Shown: piece after piece, positions 1-13,380 of the stretch
Layout: every line of letters starts with the position of its first letter
Position numbering within the stretch: position 1 is the first letter of the stretch
Source: Carposina sasakii
Taxonomy: Eukaryota; Arthropoda; Insecta; Lepidoptera; Carposinidae
Assembly (NCBI GenBank): GCA_014607495.2
Contig: CP053157.1
Coordinates: 7,254,001-7,318,000 of the forward strand
Reading direction: 5' to 3'
DNA length: 64,000 nucleotides
Made by a program: the position numbers and the translations under genes
The notes under the pieces: model-generated
What the model was told of the DNA's origin: nothing
What the model saw: the letters and a program-made list of their open reading frames with translations, nothing else
Databases searched by the model: none

Positions 1-1037
1 GTTGTTTTGGTATGACAGAACTAATTTCTGAATCTCTGAAACCGTATAGTTATATAAATACTATAACCTTAGGTAGGTACCTATTTAAATTCTAAACAGT
101 GATCGTAAATTGTCAGGTAATGTATGAAAACAGTGATAACTTCTTCCCAGCATTATCTTAAGCCATTCCAATGTACTGCATTTAATTTATGAATTATGAT
201 GATCTTCATGTACATTTTGATCTCCCAGGCGAATATAAAAGGCATATTAATCCCTCAAACAAAGCTATAAACGTTTTAAAGCATGGCCAAATGTCTAAAC
301 ATAGGCGAGCAATCTGGCAAACGCAATACGTGTGTAGCATACTCGTACAGCCAATTTACATCACCGCGCTTTATTTTATGTCATTGTGATATGAATTGCA
401 TTTTCTACTCCAGCCCGTGCCGTTTGACCCGCTTTCCAACTTTACGACGTCACTGACGATCTCCGGTTTTATTCGCGCTACTGTACAAGTTTATTTTTTC
501 ATATTGTAAAAAGTGAATTAAGTTTTACCAGTTAAACTGTACCTACCGGTGAATGCGCGTCAATTTTTGTTTTGTAACGTTCTTTCTTTCGATTGACCTA
601 ATAAATCATTATTCGTTTTGGTGATTTGCAAGATTGATTCGTTGTGTAATAGATAATCTATAACGATGCGAGATCGATAAGATTCTAAATATCAAATCAG
701 CTGATTTGAATAAATACACTTTTCTTTCACGCTTCTTTTAACTTTTATATATATCTGTTGTGCACATACTCGTAAAAAGCACATAGGTACGAATTGATCC
801 TTAAAGTATAGTTTTAATAGTAGGTATCTAAGAAAACTATCGTCTATCCAAAAAAAGTAAAGTTTGTTGAACTGTTAGGTGTATAGATAGCTTTTAGTCA
901 AGTCAGAAAATAAACTCGAATTTCCGTCGCCCAAACGACAAGATCACAATCAAACGGCCAAAGCATAAACGTATTTGCCGCGCTACATCAAACTAGGGCC
1001 GTCGAATAAACTTTGAACTGCGCAATCACATTTCCTC
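1..1037. other. no gene recognised
   Basis: AT-rich sequence with a short TAGGTAGGTACCTA motif near 72-85 and slightly GC-richer DNA at about 410-480 and 920-1020. A 66-codon frame at 189-389 has no recognisable content. Confidence 0.6.
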
Positions 1038-1328
1038 TTACTGTAATTCCTCCACAAACAAAGTGTTCCGCCAGTCATCTAATGTGATTGCTGAGTTATC
1101 TGCCGCCGGATAAACGTTCGACCACTCAATTTTTCTAAAAGCATCCGAGAGCTTTGAGGTAGAAATGAAGTTCGTGCGCCAAATTTGCTTTCGGATACGT
1201 GAGGCTGTGTCGGACTGTTCGTACACTGTAAGTTTGTTATTGTAGCACTTGGTAAAATTAATAGGAGAAAAGGTAAATTTAATTTCGTTTGTTATTTGCA
1301 ATATCTTTCTTCTAATTTCATTGAACAA
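1038..1328 (-). other. unassigned 96-codon open frame
   Basis: The frame begins MFNEIRRKILQI and ends TLDDWRNTLFVEELQ. The spacing of ...FRKIEWSNVY... and a later D..W faintly recalls the linker between the endonuclease and reverse transcriptase of Jockey-type LINEs, but this is weak. No splice sites or flanking LINE domains support a gene. Confidence 0.2.
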
Positions 1329-2150
1329 ATAGAATCAGTCGCTTTAGTTTTCGTTTAATATCGTGATTGATGATATGAGTGTTTAAATATAAAAAAGTAT
1401 CGCCTATTATCAAGGGAAAGAGGTAGAAATGTGTAAATTATACCTATACCCAATTTTCATCAAATATGGGGTCCTTCCTACACAGGATCCTGAACATAAA
1501 CGTTTCAGCTTTCATAACTAAATACTTACAGAAAAGAAAAAAGAGAACTTTCTGACACCTTTGACTGATAGATGCATATTTGTTATTAGCTGAAGTTGCG
1601 TTGAATTGGGTTGGCAACGTGGCAATACAGGTAAATTCTTGAACGCAAAATAGCTTATCTTCAGTAAAATATACCTAGGTACTTTACCGTCCGGCCACAC
1701 CAAAGAATGTCGAGAGCTTGTTTTACACACCTGTAACAAAGATAAAACAAATATGAACATTTTCATTATGAGTTATGAACTATAAACAAACAAATTATGA
1801 TAAAAAATTTATGCAACTATCAAAACAATAATATAATTTACCAATGTGAAATACTAGGCTCCATATAGCTAAAATAGATCAAACCACAAGTGTTACACAC
1901 TAATTTACAATAACAGATATGTAGCTATATTTCGCAATCGTGCCGAGTATCGATGACCAATCCATACCAGTAATTGACTCATTATTAAATGTGACAGAAA
2001 CGTGACTCTGTTCTCTCACTTTCATCCGATGTACCTTTAGCTGGGAAATGCAAACGGGCTTGTTCGAACCCGAGAGACAAAAAATAATTGGTAGGTATCA
2101 AATTTCGTCATATTATACCTACATTCGTGTAATTGTAGTGAATAGGAAGG
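1329..2150. other. no gene recognised
   Basis: Only short frames of AT-rich composition; no repeat family identified until the dispersed repeat that begins near 2160. Confidence 0.5.
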
Positions 2151-2159
2151 TACATAATA

Positions 2160-2245
2160 CGGCTGAGTTTCCGAAATGGGGTACCCAAGAACCGCAGGAT
2201 CATAAAGGAGATACCACATTTAGCATTGTGACAAGTTGGTAGCTT
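2160..2245 (+). repeat. decayed copy of the TAGCGGGG dispersed family
   Basis: The order GAAATGGGGTACCC, AAAGGAGATACCACA, TTTAGCA and GTGACAAGTTGGTAGCT matches better copies at 49195-49400 and 55695-55850, with the central TAGCGGGGACAGAT part lost. Confidence 0.5.
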
Positions 2246-2419
2246 TCATATTATTTTGTTTATGCAAAGTAACAATAACATCGCCTAGTCCAAATAGAAC
2301 CTACTATAGGATATCACGAACATTAATAGATACTAAAACAGAGGCACAGGAACTTTTAGAAAACCTTCTATTCCTTACACAGAAAATAAAACTTCTACCA
2401 CATAAACTTGTTTACTGAC

Positions 2420-3770
2420 TAGAGGCTTGTCAATTTCTTACATCCAACATAATTAGGCCCGAATTTATGACCCGTAAACCAACTTAGGTAAATAGATTGC
2501 TACTTTTATCTTTATCACTACATAGTTGTTAAACGACGCGACATAGTTGTTACAAGCAATAAACTTTATATAGGGTTACATACACATTAAGTTAAGCTAA
2601 GCTCCTAACAGTTTGAGCTATGTGCTGGACTGTGTATTTACCAACATCAATGTATTCTTTATAATGAAATAGAGATCTTTAGTAGGGCGTGCGAAGTTCG
2701 TTTAAAATGTAAATGATAATTACACAAATTAAATTGCATGTTATGCTCTTCATAGCGCTTACATGCAAATATTACACGATATATTACAAGTATGTACCAT
2801 TGTATGAAGAGATCTATGGACTTTACGAAGTTAACATGTCACTTGTAGAGTCAAATATCTTTACAACCCAAGGCAAGTTCTCTCTATCCCCTAACTGAGC
2901 CCAAATGCTCCTGCCATATCATAATGAAATTGATACCAAAATATAATCTGACAACGGTAACTCATTAAAAACATCTAATTACGACGATGTAATTTCAATA
3001 AACGTTTCTTATAAAAACTGATCCACGTGACGTATCGAGCTAAGACAGAGTGAGCACACTTTTTTGGAACGAGTTCGACCTAATCTTGGGAGATCCAGGT
3101 ACTTTTATTTCTCTTAAGTGCCAGTAGCACGTCTGCGCGTGTTTTTAACTACGTGGCATTCTCGACCGAGCTTTCTCACGGTTTTCATGGCATGACAGCC
3201 GTGCTGCGCGCTTCTCCGACACCATTTGATACAGTAACCGAGAAATAATGCGAACGAGTACGTTAGTAAGTGGTATAAACGTTTTGGTATGCTGTAGTTT
3301 TGAGAAGGCTTCTGGCTATTGAAATGTAAAAATTTATTACAAGAGTGAAGGAAGCCATTGAACTTGATGGACTGATTCCTTAAAATTAACTTGCTTCAGC
3401 AAAAATTGCGCAAATTATTAATTGAGTAAACGATACAAATAATACACAAAAGGCGAGCAATTGTGTCAATGGTTATTCTTCCTTTCATAAAATTGCACTC
3501 TATAAATACTTTAGCTGCGTGTTCCCATTCAGTGGTCTGGCACTGATTATCCTTTCTGCCCCAGAAAGAACTCAGTTCATTGACAGTGCAGCATCGGATG
3601 CTCAGTCGCTGCACAAATTGAATACAGATGTAGTCGGCAATTGCTAGAGCATCGGATGCTTTTGCTTTGCAGGATTTAGGCTTAGTTCTACTTTTGGCGG
3701 GCACGGCCGGTTTTAACGTGAAACGCTATGTTGGTCGCTGAAAACAAGATGGACAAATTGAATACAGTTT
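2420..3770. other. unassigned; short internal duplications
   Basis: Holds a GC-richer stretch at about 3020-3240 and an antisense 102-codon frame (3396-3704) without recognisable domains. The motif GCATCGGATGCT occurs twice (about 3591 and 3650), and ACAAATTGAATACAG occurs near 3613 and 3752, so parts were duplicated locally. Confidence 0.4.
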
Positions 3771-3784
3771 ATATATTTATGTAG

Positions 3785-3960
3785 TTATTTTAAATAGCGG
3801 CCCACAAGGGGGCGTTGTACCCGTGCGAAGCCGGGCAGGTTGTTGTATAGAGTCGCTGAAAGTTGCTGAGTAGCGCGTTCAAACAAACAAACAAACAAAC
3901 TCTTCAGCTTTTATTTTTGATATAAATACGAACTTATTTTTGTATACAATCGGTTAATAA
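3785..3960. mobile_element. Helitron end fragments facing each other
   Basis: GTACCCGTGCGAAGCCGGG at about 3818 resembles the 3' end of one lepidopteran Helitron group in plus orientation. It is followed by (CAAA)n and CTCTTCAGCTTTTA near 3880-3910, the reverse complement of the 5' end of a related element. No intact CTAG terminus remains. Confidence 0.4.
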
Positions 3961-4182
3961 ATGACAAACACACTTTAAAATCGGAGCGAGTTACACTGAA
4001 TAGAAACAAGCGCAGTTTCGATTCGCAGTATCCCCCGCCCCCCCGTTTCAATGTTAACAGGGGCTTAGTTCTACTTACCTCCAGTTTTTAAACCTGGTAC
4101 CCGTAATTTTAAAATCACGTCTATGTGAAATCTCCCTTATGAGTTCGCAGTTCTGGCTACCCTATTGATATCAGAAGGGATA

Positions 4183-4508
4183 TCTATACATATATAATAA
4201 AAATGTAACGGATCGCTGTCTGTACATGGAAGATATATGAGAAAAAATATTATAGGAGACCTTTATCAACGCAATAGGACCCCAAACGATGATTTTTGGA
4301 ATTTTTGTCTGTTTGTCTGTGCGTTTGTGCACGCTAATCTCAGAAACGGCTGAACCGATTTCGATGCAGTTTTCAGGAATATATTGTGACAGTGTGTAAG
4401 TGGGAACTTAACATATAAGCTTCTTTTTATCCCGGGAAAATATTTTTATCCCGGATAATTTTTGTTTTTTCTGAAGTCCACGCGGACGGAGTCGCGGGCG
4501 TCCACTAG
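4183..4508 (+). mobile_element. non-autonomous Helitron, complete, 326 bp
   Basis: Starts TCTATACATATATAATA after a host A and ends GTCCACTAG before a host T, the A/T insertion pattern of Helitrons. A hairpin with CGC-GAC/GTC-GCG pairing sits about 8 bases before the CTAG end. No Rep/helicase coding is present. The internal GAACCGATTTCGATGCAGTTT-type segment recurs in the copies at 46414-46710 and 54965-55163. Confidence 0.75.
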
Positions 4509-7500
4509 TGTAATTATATGAATGTAGTTTTAGTAGTCGATCAGCCGCTGATGACATTAACGCATTGTTTGTGTTTGTAACATATTCTAATAAAATATTT
4601 AGCTACTGTTATTTTTCTAAAATGTACAGTAATACTAATACTCAGACTCAGTACTTACTTGTAAACGGCCACTGTTTCACAATTTATACAAAAGAGACCG
4701 TTTTAATTGCCTTCAGTATTTACAGATTTGAATCGACAAGTGCGACATCTGGCGGGCGAGCAACGACCCCAGTACCGGTTCTATCTGCACTCGACACAAA
4801 TCGCACTTACAGGTCTACTCTCAAAACACAGTTGAGTTTGCGTACCTAGACAGAAAGTAGACTTTATGGCGTAGGTAACAAAGTTCGGTGAATTTTGTAC
4901 AAACATTTTTTGATATGATTAATGTAACTATTGTAGCTGCGCTTTGTCCAGCTCGTGTATAATACGCTTGGATGGTCAGTTTACAGCTCTACAATTTTAA
5001 ATATCATGTTTATTATTGAAAATAACATTTATATTATTCAAATTTTTACAGTAGTTTAGCAAGCTAATAAATTGTTGAGAGTAAACTTTTTACAGTTCAG
5101 GTGTTACCTAAGCAAGAACTTTTTTTCACTGCGTTATCAACTCTCAAGCAAAACCTGAGATTTGACAATGTGACGATGGCGTTCCGATTGAGAAATTCGT
5201 GTTTGGCCCACTGGACCCAAGCTTCATACAAAGTGCTCGTTATTCTTTGACTTCTTTGTCAGATAATGGTATCTATGTAGTAGATCGTATGCCTGATGAA
5301 ACTACATTATAGAAAACGAAACACAATACATGTTTCCGCGAAGCAACCTGCTGTACAAGAAACGCAACCGCTTCATTTTCACACAATACCGAACGGTATT
5401 CTAACCCTAGACAAGTGGAGCACGAATCCATGCTCTATGGTTGCTCTCCTCTCCTTGTCTATGGCCCGCGTCACTATGGTTACCGACGCGTGATCGTTCT
5501 ATAGACTAGCTGCCTGCTATTTACCAGTCTGTTACGAAATCACCTGAGACCAATTTACATAACGGATAGGTTTCTTTCTTAGTTACTTTGGTATTATATC
5601 ACAAAATTGTTAGCTGTTATTAGAGTTTGTATCTGCTTCATTGCTCTCAGTTAATGTAAATGATTTTTTTACCGAATAAGTTATTCTTTACCTGCTCTGC
5701 TAATTCCTTTTAAATAACAAGTAACGTTAGACAATATTTTTGTTTAGAGTATACCATATAAAGGTGGTATTTAACACGTTATTTATTTACGAACAAATGA
5801 AAACACATGAACAATAAATAACTCCGTCAGTACAACCACCATGAGAAGGTTAACTTAATGTTATGAAACCTTAACATAGTTTTGTTTGTTATTGTGTTTG
5901 TTACAAAAATATTTACAGTACGCATCACTCGAAACAAAGGCCAATCGTACTCAACTCGGGCAATAAAGCGAAGGGAAGGACAGAAACCTTGTTCGATACC
6001 TTTCCCACGTGAACATTTAGTGTTGTCTTTCTTCAACATACAGCATCCAAATGCATCCGACAAGGATAGAAATTTATTGCTGACATAATTTATGAACATG
6101 AATGACGCCCTGGAAAAGCAGGTTTTATGTAACATGGAACAGGGTCAAGGTGTGTCGAACACATCCTCCCTGGCTGGACCATTTTTAATATGGTATAGAT
6201 ATACAACTTAATTACGTAACTATAAGTTATTCTGTGTCTGTAACATGTCTAAATTTTGCAATCGCTAAGAAAAATCGACGTAACGAACGCCAATTGTACC
6301 AATTCGTCGTCAAATAACTTACCCTCGCAATATTGATCAATGTCATTTTAATGTTACAATAGTTCAATGTTACATGTCGCTTCGATAATGTAACAATTTT
6401 ACGAGCGACAGCGAAGTTTGCAAAGTTATCGAACCATTTACATCAATAGCAGTTAGACTTCATTACGCCATTTAAGAAACGCGCTAAATGAAGGTTTCGA
6501 TAAGATTCAAATTCAGATCGTTTATTTGCATAAATATACCTACATAGATACATAATAAAGATAACATCATTGAAAATTAGCTAATATTTTGCCATTAATT
6601 GGCATGCAAATTTTAGTGGGTTAATATAGATATTGTTATCCTCTGTCGCTTGTAAAACTTACTCTTAATCAAAGTAACTATTGCAAAAACAAAAGCAAAC
6701 AAAACAAACCAGGTTTCATTTATGTAAACCAAACTCAAGTAAAAATAAAATTATTTATTTACATTGAAACCAATTTCGCTGTTTTTACGAGATTAAAGCC
6801 CCTATAACTGAATTCAATCTCCTCCAGTTCCCAGTGCTGGCCGCAAAAAGGCAGTAAAATCGTAAAATCCGAACGAGATCAGGCCACGCCATGCAGTGAA
6901 CTAATCAGGCATGCAGCGCTGCTCCGACAAGTTCAATAGCGAATTTCCTGCTGAGTAAACTTATTGTTGGTTCCTCCAACGCTGCGGGCCACAATGAATC
7001 CAGGTATACGTGCCACTACAGCCGTAGAATACCCGTGTAACAGCCCAAATTGGGCTCTATGCATATGATAGCAAAGACCACGTATAGGCCAATTAAGGCC
7101 GAAGTGCAGCATCCCATGTCAAACGTAGTACCTACACGTGTGCGTTTCCTATAAATCACTGGCTCCGTCTTTTGATGGGACTATAATAGGTTATTGTAGC
7201 TGTTCTGCGTTTTCTAAGGAATAACAATTGCTTTGGTTCTTTCTTTCATGTTGTGACAATGTGTTCAAGCGAGAGAACGCATGCTTGAAACTTTGTACCA
7301 GAACCTCATGGAGTTGATTATATTACATATAAAATGGATAACTTTATGTAAATTACTATCTCTAAGAAAAAAAAAATCAAGTATGTATATGATTTATTAA
7401 CTAAAAATACGTCAATAAAACACGTGTGTATTGTATATAGAACATACCATAAAACCTAAGAGAAAATGATAAGATCTAATTTTATGTCATTTTAATCCAT

Positions 7501-8960
7501 AAAGCTGTATTAGTGCATTGAAATTCGGGCTTCAATAAACTAAATTCGGGCTTCAATAAACTAAATTAGCACGATAATGGCAATTATACCTGATCCAGGC
7601 TTAGTTTCATCAAATACAATTAGCTAATTAAATTATCTAGTTGAATAATAACAGCTAAATATAAAATTATCAGTTTGAATTAGAGAAATCCAATTCTCTA
7701 TTATACGTGTTTATATAAAAATTTCTCTATGATATTTATACGACCACTTTATGTTTTATAGTTCGTTCATACGATGTGAACTGTTCCTAGACGCGTTGAA
7801 ATTATGTAAATGTTTTGTGTACAAATAAAAATACTATACGCGGCCGATATGACCAGACAGAGCGGTCTGACTCATGCCCTTTGTAGCAACTCAAACCTGT
7901 TTTATATTTTAAAAAAAGTTGCGGTGGGTTGACCTGCTCTCCCGCAAGTCTACTTCGATCTGGTTGCACGTGTGTGCATTCTAAGCCCTTTTACACGCAG
8001 TTATGTTTCTCGTACCATTCATTTTTTTTTTTTTCCAAACATCTGACAGTTGGTTGGATGGGGATGAGGGTGGTATACAGAGAGAGGCGTGGAAAAACAT
8101 TTTTTTTTTGTAAGCCAACTATGTTTGAAATGATTTCCATATTTAATTCAAGCTCAAAAATACTAAAACAACAGACGTTGACCTTGCTTTAGTTTCATGG
8201 AACTCTATTTTACAAGACATCTTTTTGCACAACTCTTCGTGTGTAAAAAATATGTGTGTGTACGACTGAGGGAACCAAACCGGTCTGCTGAATGAAGAGG
8301 TAAGAAGCCACTTTCTATCGGTGACCACGTGATTCCATCGTGTACACAGCTTTACGATTTGTTTATCTATCATCCTTTTCTTCATTCGAAATAAACTAAG
8401 TTTACGAATGATTTATTGTAACAAATGTCCATTAACAATTTTTTTTAATTTAAAATGCACTATGAGTTAGGTCGAACAGACAATGTGTATATTATTTACT
8501 AGAATTATTTGGCAATTTTCATTTAAATGATGAAATATTCAACTACAACGCTTTTTATTGTCACTAAAGCTTTTTTTGCTTTATTTTAACGAGAGTGTTA
8601 AGTTAAGTAGCTCTCTCATCATGTTATTTCTGGCTCTTAAGTGCTAACTAAAATTAACTTTATGGCGGTGATATAAATTAAATGGCTCTACTCACTTGTG
8701 TAAGGCACTAACGAGAATATCATATAATTAGGATTAACAAAATGAATTAAATAGATTTATAAATTGAACAAATTAATTCATTTACAATACACGCTAGCCC
8801 TAAGTAGTTTTTAAGTTAGTTATAGAAATTTCTACCCTTTTGTAAATATTTAATGTTGGTAAAAAAAAAAATCATTCATTTACAATATGTGAATACCTTC
8901 CTATGTTATACATTAGCATCCGAATTTTTGCTAATGTAAATAACAATATGAAGTTTTTAC
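4509..8960. other. long stretch without recognised genes
   Basis: Mostly AT-rich. A 75-bp GC-rich island at 4739-4815 is open in two frames but has a stop at the obvious acceptor. A 21-bp unit (AAATTCGGGCTTCAATAAACT) is duplicated in tandem at 7521-7562. Homopolymer T runs occur near 8020-8034 and 8100-8109. The stretch 6820-7140 is GC-richer without a coding frame. Confidence 0.5.
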
Positions 8961-9717
8961 CGGATGTTTCTGAAATAGGATATCCGTTCGAATTTTCCGC
9001 AATCGGATATTCGGAAGATTTGATCACATCGAACACTGATGAGGTTATCTGTTGTTTGGTCGGACACGGAAAATGTGACGGAAATTCCAATAAATGTAAT
9101 AAAGAAGTGTAACGTGTAACTAATAATAGTTTACATACTCACTTGTCTGGTAATCAGGTAAAAAGTGACATCTTAAAATAACAAACGATATAAAACTGTA
9201 GTAAATAAATATTTGAAGATTCTATCAAGTTCTCATTCTTTATACTAGTTGATGCCTACAACATCGTCAGCATGCCCATAAATTACTTCACTACAGTCTA
9301 TCTATCTCTACCAAGTTTTATTAAATCCAGTTCTATGGGTACCTAATAGTTTATGTGTCTTTATTATATCAAAGCTATTTTATAATATTAGCAGGAATAT
9401 GCCTAGTCAAAACATTATTTTCAAACTTTCATAAATGTTCTTGCTCAATATTATGACATTCGACCTCACAACAATAGATACATTAATCGAACAAAACTTT
9501 TATTAATTTAATACACCCATTATTCTTAGTTAGATAATGAATATGTTTTGGTTCATTTAAAACATTAATGAATTACCTATATCTCACCTGCTAATGAGAA
9601 TTATAATGAGCGGTTTGTTATTAATACAATTATCATGTAATGGAGTTTACTTTATCGAAATCTTCTTTTTACTTGTAATTATTTAGGCGATAGATTTCTT
9701 AAGATTTTAATAAATTT

Positions 9718-9775
9718 TCCCACCCGGGTGAGGAAATTTTTCCATATCTTTATTAATAATTTTATTAAAATAGCC
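9718..9775 (+). repeat. SINE tail fragment
   Basis: CCCACCCGGGTGAGGAAATTT followed by CTTTATTAATAATTTTAT matches the region after the tRNA-like part of the SINEs at 44421-44590 and 54244-54433; the head is missing. Confidence 0.55.
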
Positions 9776-10530
9776 AAGTCACAGCTATTTCTCATACTCG
9801 TATCATGTCTCTACATAAAGTAGTGTCTAAGTCAAAATAACAGTGCCATTTACGTGTCAAAAGTGCTGCAAATATGCAAACTGATATCACCTCATAAAAC
9901 AGCTTTGTTTACGACGGAACCCTAAAATATCCTAGCTTAAAGTAAATATTTAAGCTACCTATAATGACAGTCTCAGGTCAGCTTTGTCTAAGAGATAAAC
10001 CAACCCTCCTAGTAATTCAATAACTAATGCGGACATTGACTTATTCGCACAAAGGGTGTTAAGGGGAGGGCGTACAAAAGACCGCGTCCACGTCATTACC
10101 ATCTATTCTCACATCTATTGATAGCGAATACTGATCTCACAGTCCAAAAATAATGCGCGGTATACACGAGGTTAGATCAAGTGTAAGCCAGCACCTAGTT
10201 CAGATAGTAAGCTAGAAAAATAAGGGTTGCTGTTAGGCTTGGCACAACGAAGTGCTGCTTTTTACATGATGCAAGATAATTTGCAAACCAGTGGCTTGAA
10301 CGTTTTGATCGACCTACCTACGCTTTTGTCATTAAATTCATATAGAGGATGTTGTTAATGTTGTTATTAGATTTTATTATCGAAATTATACATACCTACA
10401 CTTAAGGCTGTGTTCCCATTCCCAAAATAGGGTATCAGAACTGCATATTCATGAAGAAAGTTCTTTAATCACGTTTTGTATAATAGGGTCAGATTGAAAA
10501 GATCAGTGATGAGTATTAAGGTTAGAAAGA
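9776..10530. other. no gene recognised
   Basis: Contains ACGGAACCCTAAAA near 9916, a remnant of the hairpin-ended repeat better preserved at 27060-27205. Otherwise unassigned. Confidence 0.4.
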
Positions 10531-10630
10531 ATACACCTGAGTTTCCTAGTCGACTCTTACGTTATACACGAAAAGAGATGATGAGAGAGCTAATGTATTG
10601 TAGTAAAATATCAGTACAGAACGGCTCCAA
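10530..10630 (+). repeat. 3' part of the TAGCGGGG dispersed family
   Basis: GAGTTTCCTAGTCGACTCTTACG followed by GAAAAGAGATGATG and a GATGTATTGTAG-like stretch parallels 49315-49400. A 101-codon frame across it is therefore a repeat shadow. Confidence 0.5.
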
Positions 10631-10929
10631 AAAACATCTTTTAAAAATGTATTGGCTCGAGAAATCTACTAGCATCGTGTATATCAGATATAGGGATGTT
10701 TTGGGTTATCGACAGCTTAACCTGACCAAAGATGCTAACAAAAGACGGTATAGGATTACGGTACACGTCTTCTGGGTTTGATACTTTATAATGTTTAGGT
10801 TGTGTACTGTCGAAATCTGCCTTTATAGCCTCTCTATATATTTTGTAGTCTACTTTATATTATCTCCTTCTATTCATGTGATCTGATTTTAATATACAGC
10901 GATTACTTACATAATTTCATCTGCCTAAT

Positions 10930-10990
10930 AATTCATTAACATCTATCCCCGCTATGTTAAACATGGCTGTGGAATCGAAACATTTCGGCA
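10930..10990 (-). repeat. fragment of the TAGCGGGG dispersed family
   Basis: CCCCGCTATGTTAAACATGG on the plus strand is the antisense core of the family. Confidence 0.5.
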
Positions 10991-11029
10991 ACACAGCGTC
11001 TATATGGTCGCATGCAAAGGCGACAGCAT

Positions 11030-11300
11030 TGGCGCAGCTGTTTTGGTAGCGACCCCGCTGTTTGGCTCTTTTTTTGTATAAAAGTATTATGTGTTATTTG
11101 TAATTAGCTTGCATGGAGCAATATCTAACTGCCACATAATTATAATAATATGGAAGACCTTGAAAAAACAGAACAAAACTTATTATTCCAATATGTTATT
11201 GTTTTATAAACCACTAATTAGAACACTCTGAAACAAATAAAGATTTACAAGCAATATATTTTTTAGTTATCTTGTTAATCGTTTGTATATATGGGTTTAT
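11030..11300 (+). mobile_element. older duplicate of a Jockey-like LINE 3' region
   Basis: Landmarks occur in the same order as at 11960-12370: TGTATAAA, AGCTTGCAT..GAGCAAT, ATATG-TGGAAGACCTT, and AAGCAATAT followed by TTTAGTTATCTTGTTAA. Both segments appear to derive from the same LINE 3' part, decayed and 900 bp apart. Confidence 0.4.
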
Positions 11301-11699
11301 TGGAAGACTACTAGACCTTGTATTCAGCGACTCTGAGCTGCTGATTACTCTATTATGCCTCATCACCCCGCGCTGGAAATCGAGGTACCTAACATAGCAA
11401 TGATCTGATTTTAATATTACGCAGATATCGCGACTTGTCGCAACGTGACTGGAGTAGTCTCCTGTTTAATTGCAACCTGGACGAAGCAGTACTTTTTACA
11501 CTGAACCATAACCCCTCTGGTTACCCTTGGTACTCTAAACCCAGTGCCTACTTTCATTAACTCGCACACTAACAGCAGTATTAATAAATCCCCTATTCAT
11601 GTATGTGATTGGCTGTGCGTAGAATACCATAAACCCTCTTGAATAAGATTAAAACCATGCTGTCAAATCATGTGCTAACTCACTCTTTGAACCTCTATC

Positions 11700-12300
11700 T
11701 CCCGCTATGGTTGTCTATGGTCTGGAATTGATTGTGCATGACCAAGTTTATCCTATGATCTGTCAGCATGGGTTCGTCAGAAAGCGCTCAACTGTATCCA
11801 ACCTTGTCAATTTGTAGATGATGTTCATATGCATGCAAAAGGACGTTATCCCATTCGGTGGCGCAGCACAGCATTGGTTGCTACCAGTCGTGTTTCGCTC
11901 CTGTACCATCCGGTGTTCCTCAGGGCTCTCATATACCCAGATTTCCTGTATATCTATATGCTCTTTTTTATGTATAAACAGCAATGTGAAGCGATTGGCG
12001 AGCTTGCATAGCGAGCAATCCGCTGTTTGCCTTTACATGTATTGCATGTAATTAATATGCTGGAAGACCTTACTGGCTCTTGAAAGATAATTTTACAGAA
12101 CGAAGGGTGGCCGATGCCAAATTACTCTACGATTTGCTAAACGGGCGCATGGACTGCACCGCCCTGTTGGAGCGTGTGATGTTGCGGACGATTCCCATTC
12201 GTTCTTGCCATTCTAGACCACGCACCCACGCGAATAATTATATAATGTACGAGAGGAGATTCTATATAACGCACTATTGAGGGTTAGAACTACTCTGATC
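11700..12300 (+). mobile_element. decayed Jockey-like non-LTR retrotransposon (reverse transcriptase remnant)
   Basis: Translation in shifting frames gives HDQVYPMICQHGFVRKRSTV then SNLVN, matching the QHGF..GRSTVTNL block of Jockey-clade RT. It next gives VPSGVPQGSH, the VPQGS motif, and at 12080-12200 RRVADAKLLYDLLNGRMDC, matching the region after the palm domain in such elements. Frames change between blocks and the YADD catalytic motif is not visible, so the copy is dead. Confidence 0.65.
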
Positions 12301-13037
12301 CTACCCTACCCCAACAATAGGTAATTAGATTGTCACCAAGCAATATTTTTTTTAGTTATCTTGTTAAGGAAAACCACAAAAAATTATGCCTTAACTAACC
12401 TAGAAAATATAAACTAAATTACTTTATTAAATGTCTCGTAATTATTTCTTAATAGACTTATTTTAATAACCTTCACTACGGGACCAGACCTTTAGATTGA
12501 ACACTATAATATTTTAGGGTCCAAAGTGTGTAGCCTAAAAGTAGTAGTGTTCCGTGAAATAAAATATCCACAACCATTTTCAAAGTCCAAACCATGGTAA
12601 GACCTGTAATCCTGTTAATCATAAATATATGTAGGTATAAATAATTATTAGTCCCATCGTCAAAACAAAGCATACAAAACACTCCCGACTATACCCTGAG
12701 AAAATCTGTAACGCGCGTATTGTCTGGTACAATAATCGTTATCCCACAATGAACTATTGAACATAATATGAACTATTCCCGAAGGTTTTGTATGTGGAAC
12801 CCCTACAATTAATGTGGGCATTAATCATTTGATAGTGACGTCAGAATACGCTATCAATAGAGCTTAAGTTTGTGCGGTTAGGGGTGCTCAATGTGGATTG
12901 GTTTTTTTGTGACTGGTATGGTTTGCATGTTTAATTTTATGACACTTTTGATACTTTACGACAAATTTTTATTAAACCCATGAAGCCATGAATATACTTT
13001 TTACGATACTAATCTGATTATATTAAAGTTATTAGTT
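12301..13037. other. no gene recognised
   Basis: AT-rich DNA after the LINE remnant; one antisense 68-codon frame (12476-12682) without recognisable content. Confidence 0.5.
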
Positions 13038-13118
13038 AGTGGCACCATGTGGTTCTCTGCTTTTGGTGCTCTGCCTATCCCGTAAGGGATAAAGGCGTGA
13101 TTATATGTATGTATGTAA
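13038..13118 (+). repeat. (TATG)n-tailed dispersed repeat, 3' part
   Basis: GTGGCACCATGTGGTTCT, GGTGCTCTGCC and CCCGTAAGGGATAAAGGCGTG lead into TATGTATGTATGT, as in the copies at 20278-20400, 37415-37650 and 41944-42170. The tail looks like the 3' end of a LINE or LINE-dependent SINE. Confidence 0.65.
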
Positions 13119-13259
13119 TTAGTTTAAATATTTTTAATTGCAATAGTACTATTAATAATCTACATCGTGGTTATAAACTAATTATTTGACCCTTTTTTAT
13201 GCATTAATTAATACGTTAAACCTCTGCCTTAATGAATTCACTCAAATACATCTGCTGCA

Positions 13260-13380
13260 TCTCCTCGTAATAGTCGACTGAGGATCTCAGGGGCGATCAG
13301 GCGATTAGCTAGCAACTTGTCACTGATCTGTAACATTAGGCCTGCTATGCTAAACGTAGCAGTAGAATCTCATTCGTGAT
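13260..13380 (-). repeat. copy of the TAGCGGGG dispersed family
   Basis: TAGTCGACTGAGGATCTCAG, GGCGATTAGCTAGCAACTTG, TCACTGATC and CTGCTATGCTAAACGTAG follow the antisense order of the copy at 49195-49400. Confidence 0.6.

Noticed and set aside
3880..3900. CAAACAAACAAA run as an independent microsatellite
   Set aside because: It is the usual tract near the 5' end of a Helitron fragment.
4739..4849. GC-rich patch as a coding exon (DKCDIWRASNDPSTGS frame)
   Set aside because: The only good acceptor upstream places a TGA in that frame, and no donor fits the end well.
11297..11320. TGGAAGACTACTAGACCTTGT resembling miR-7
   Set aside because: It differs within the mature sequence and no matching hairpin arm is evident nearby.
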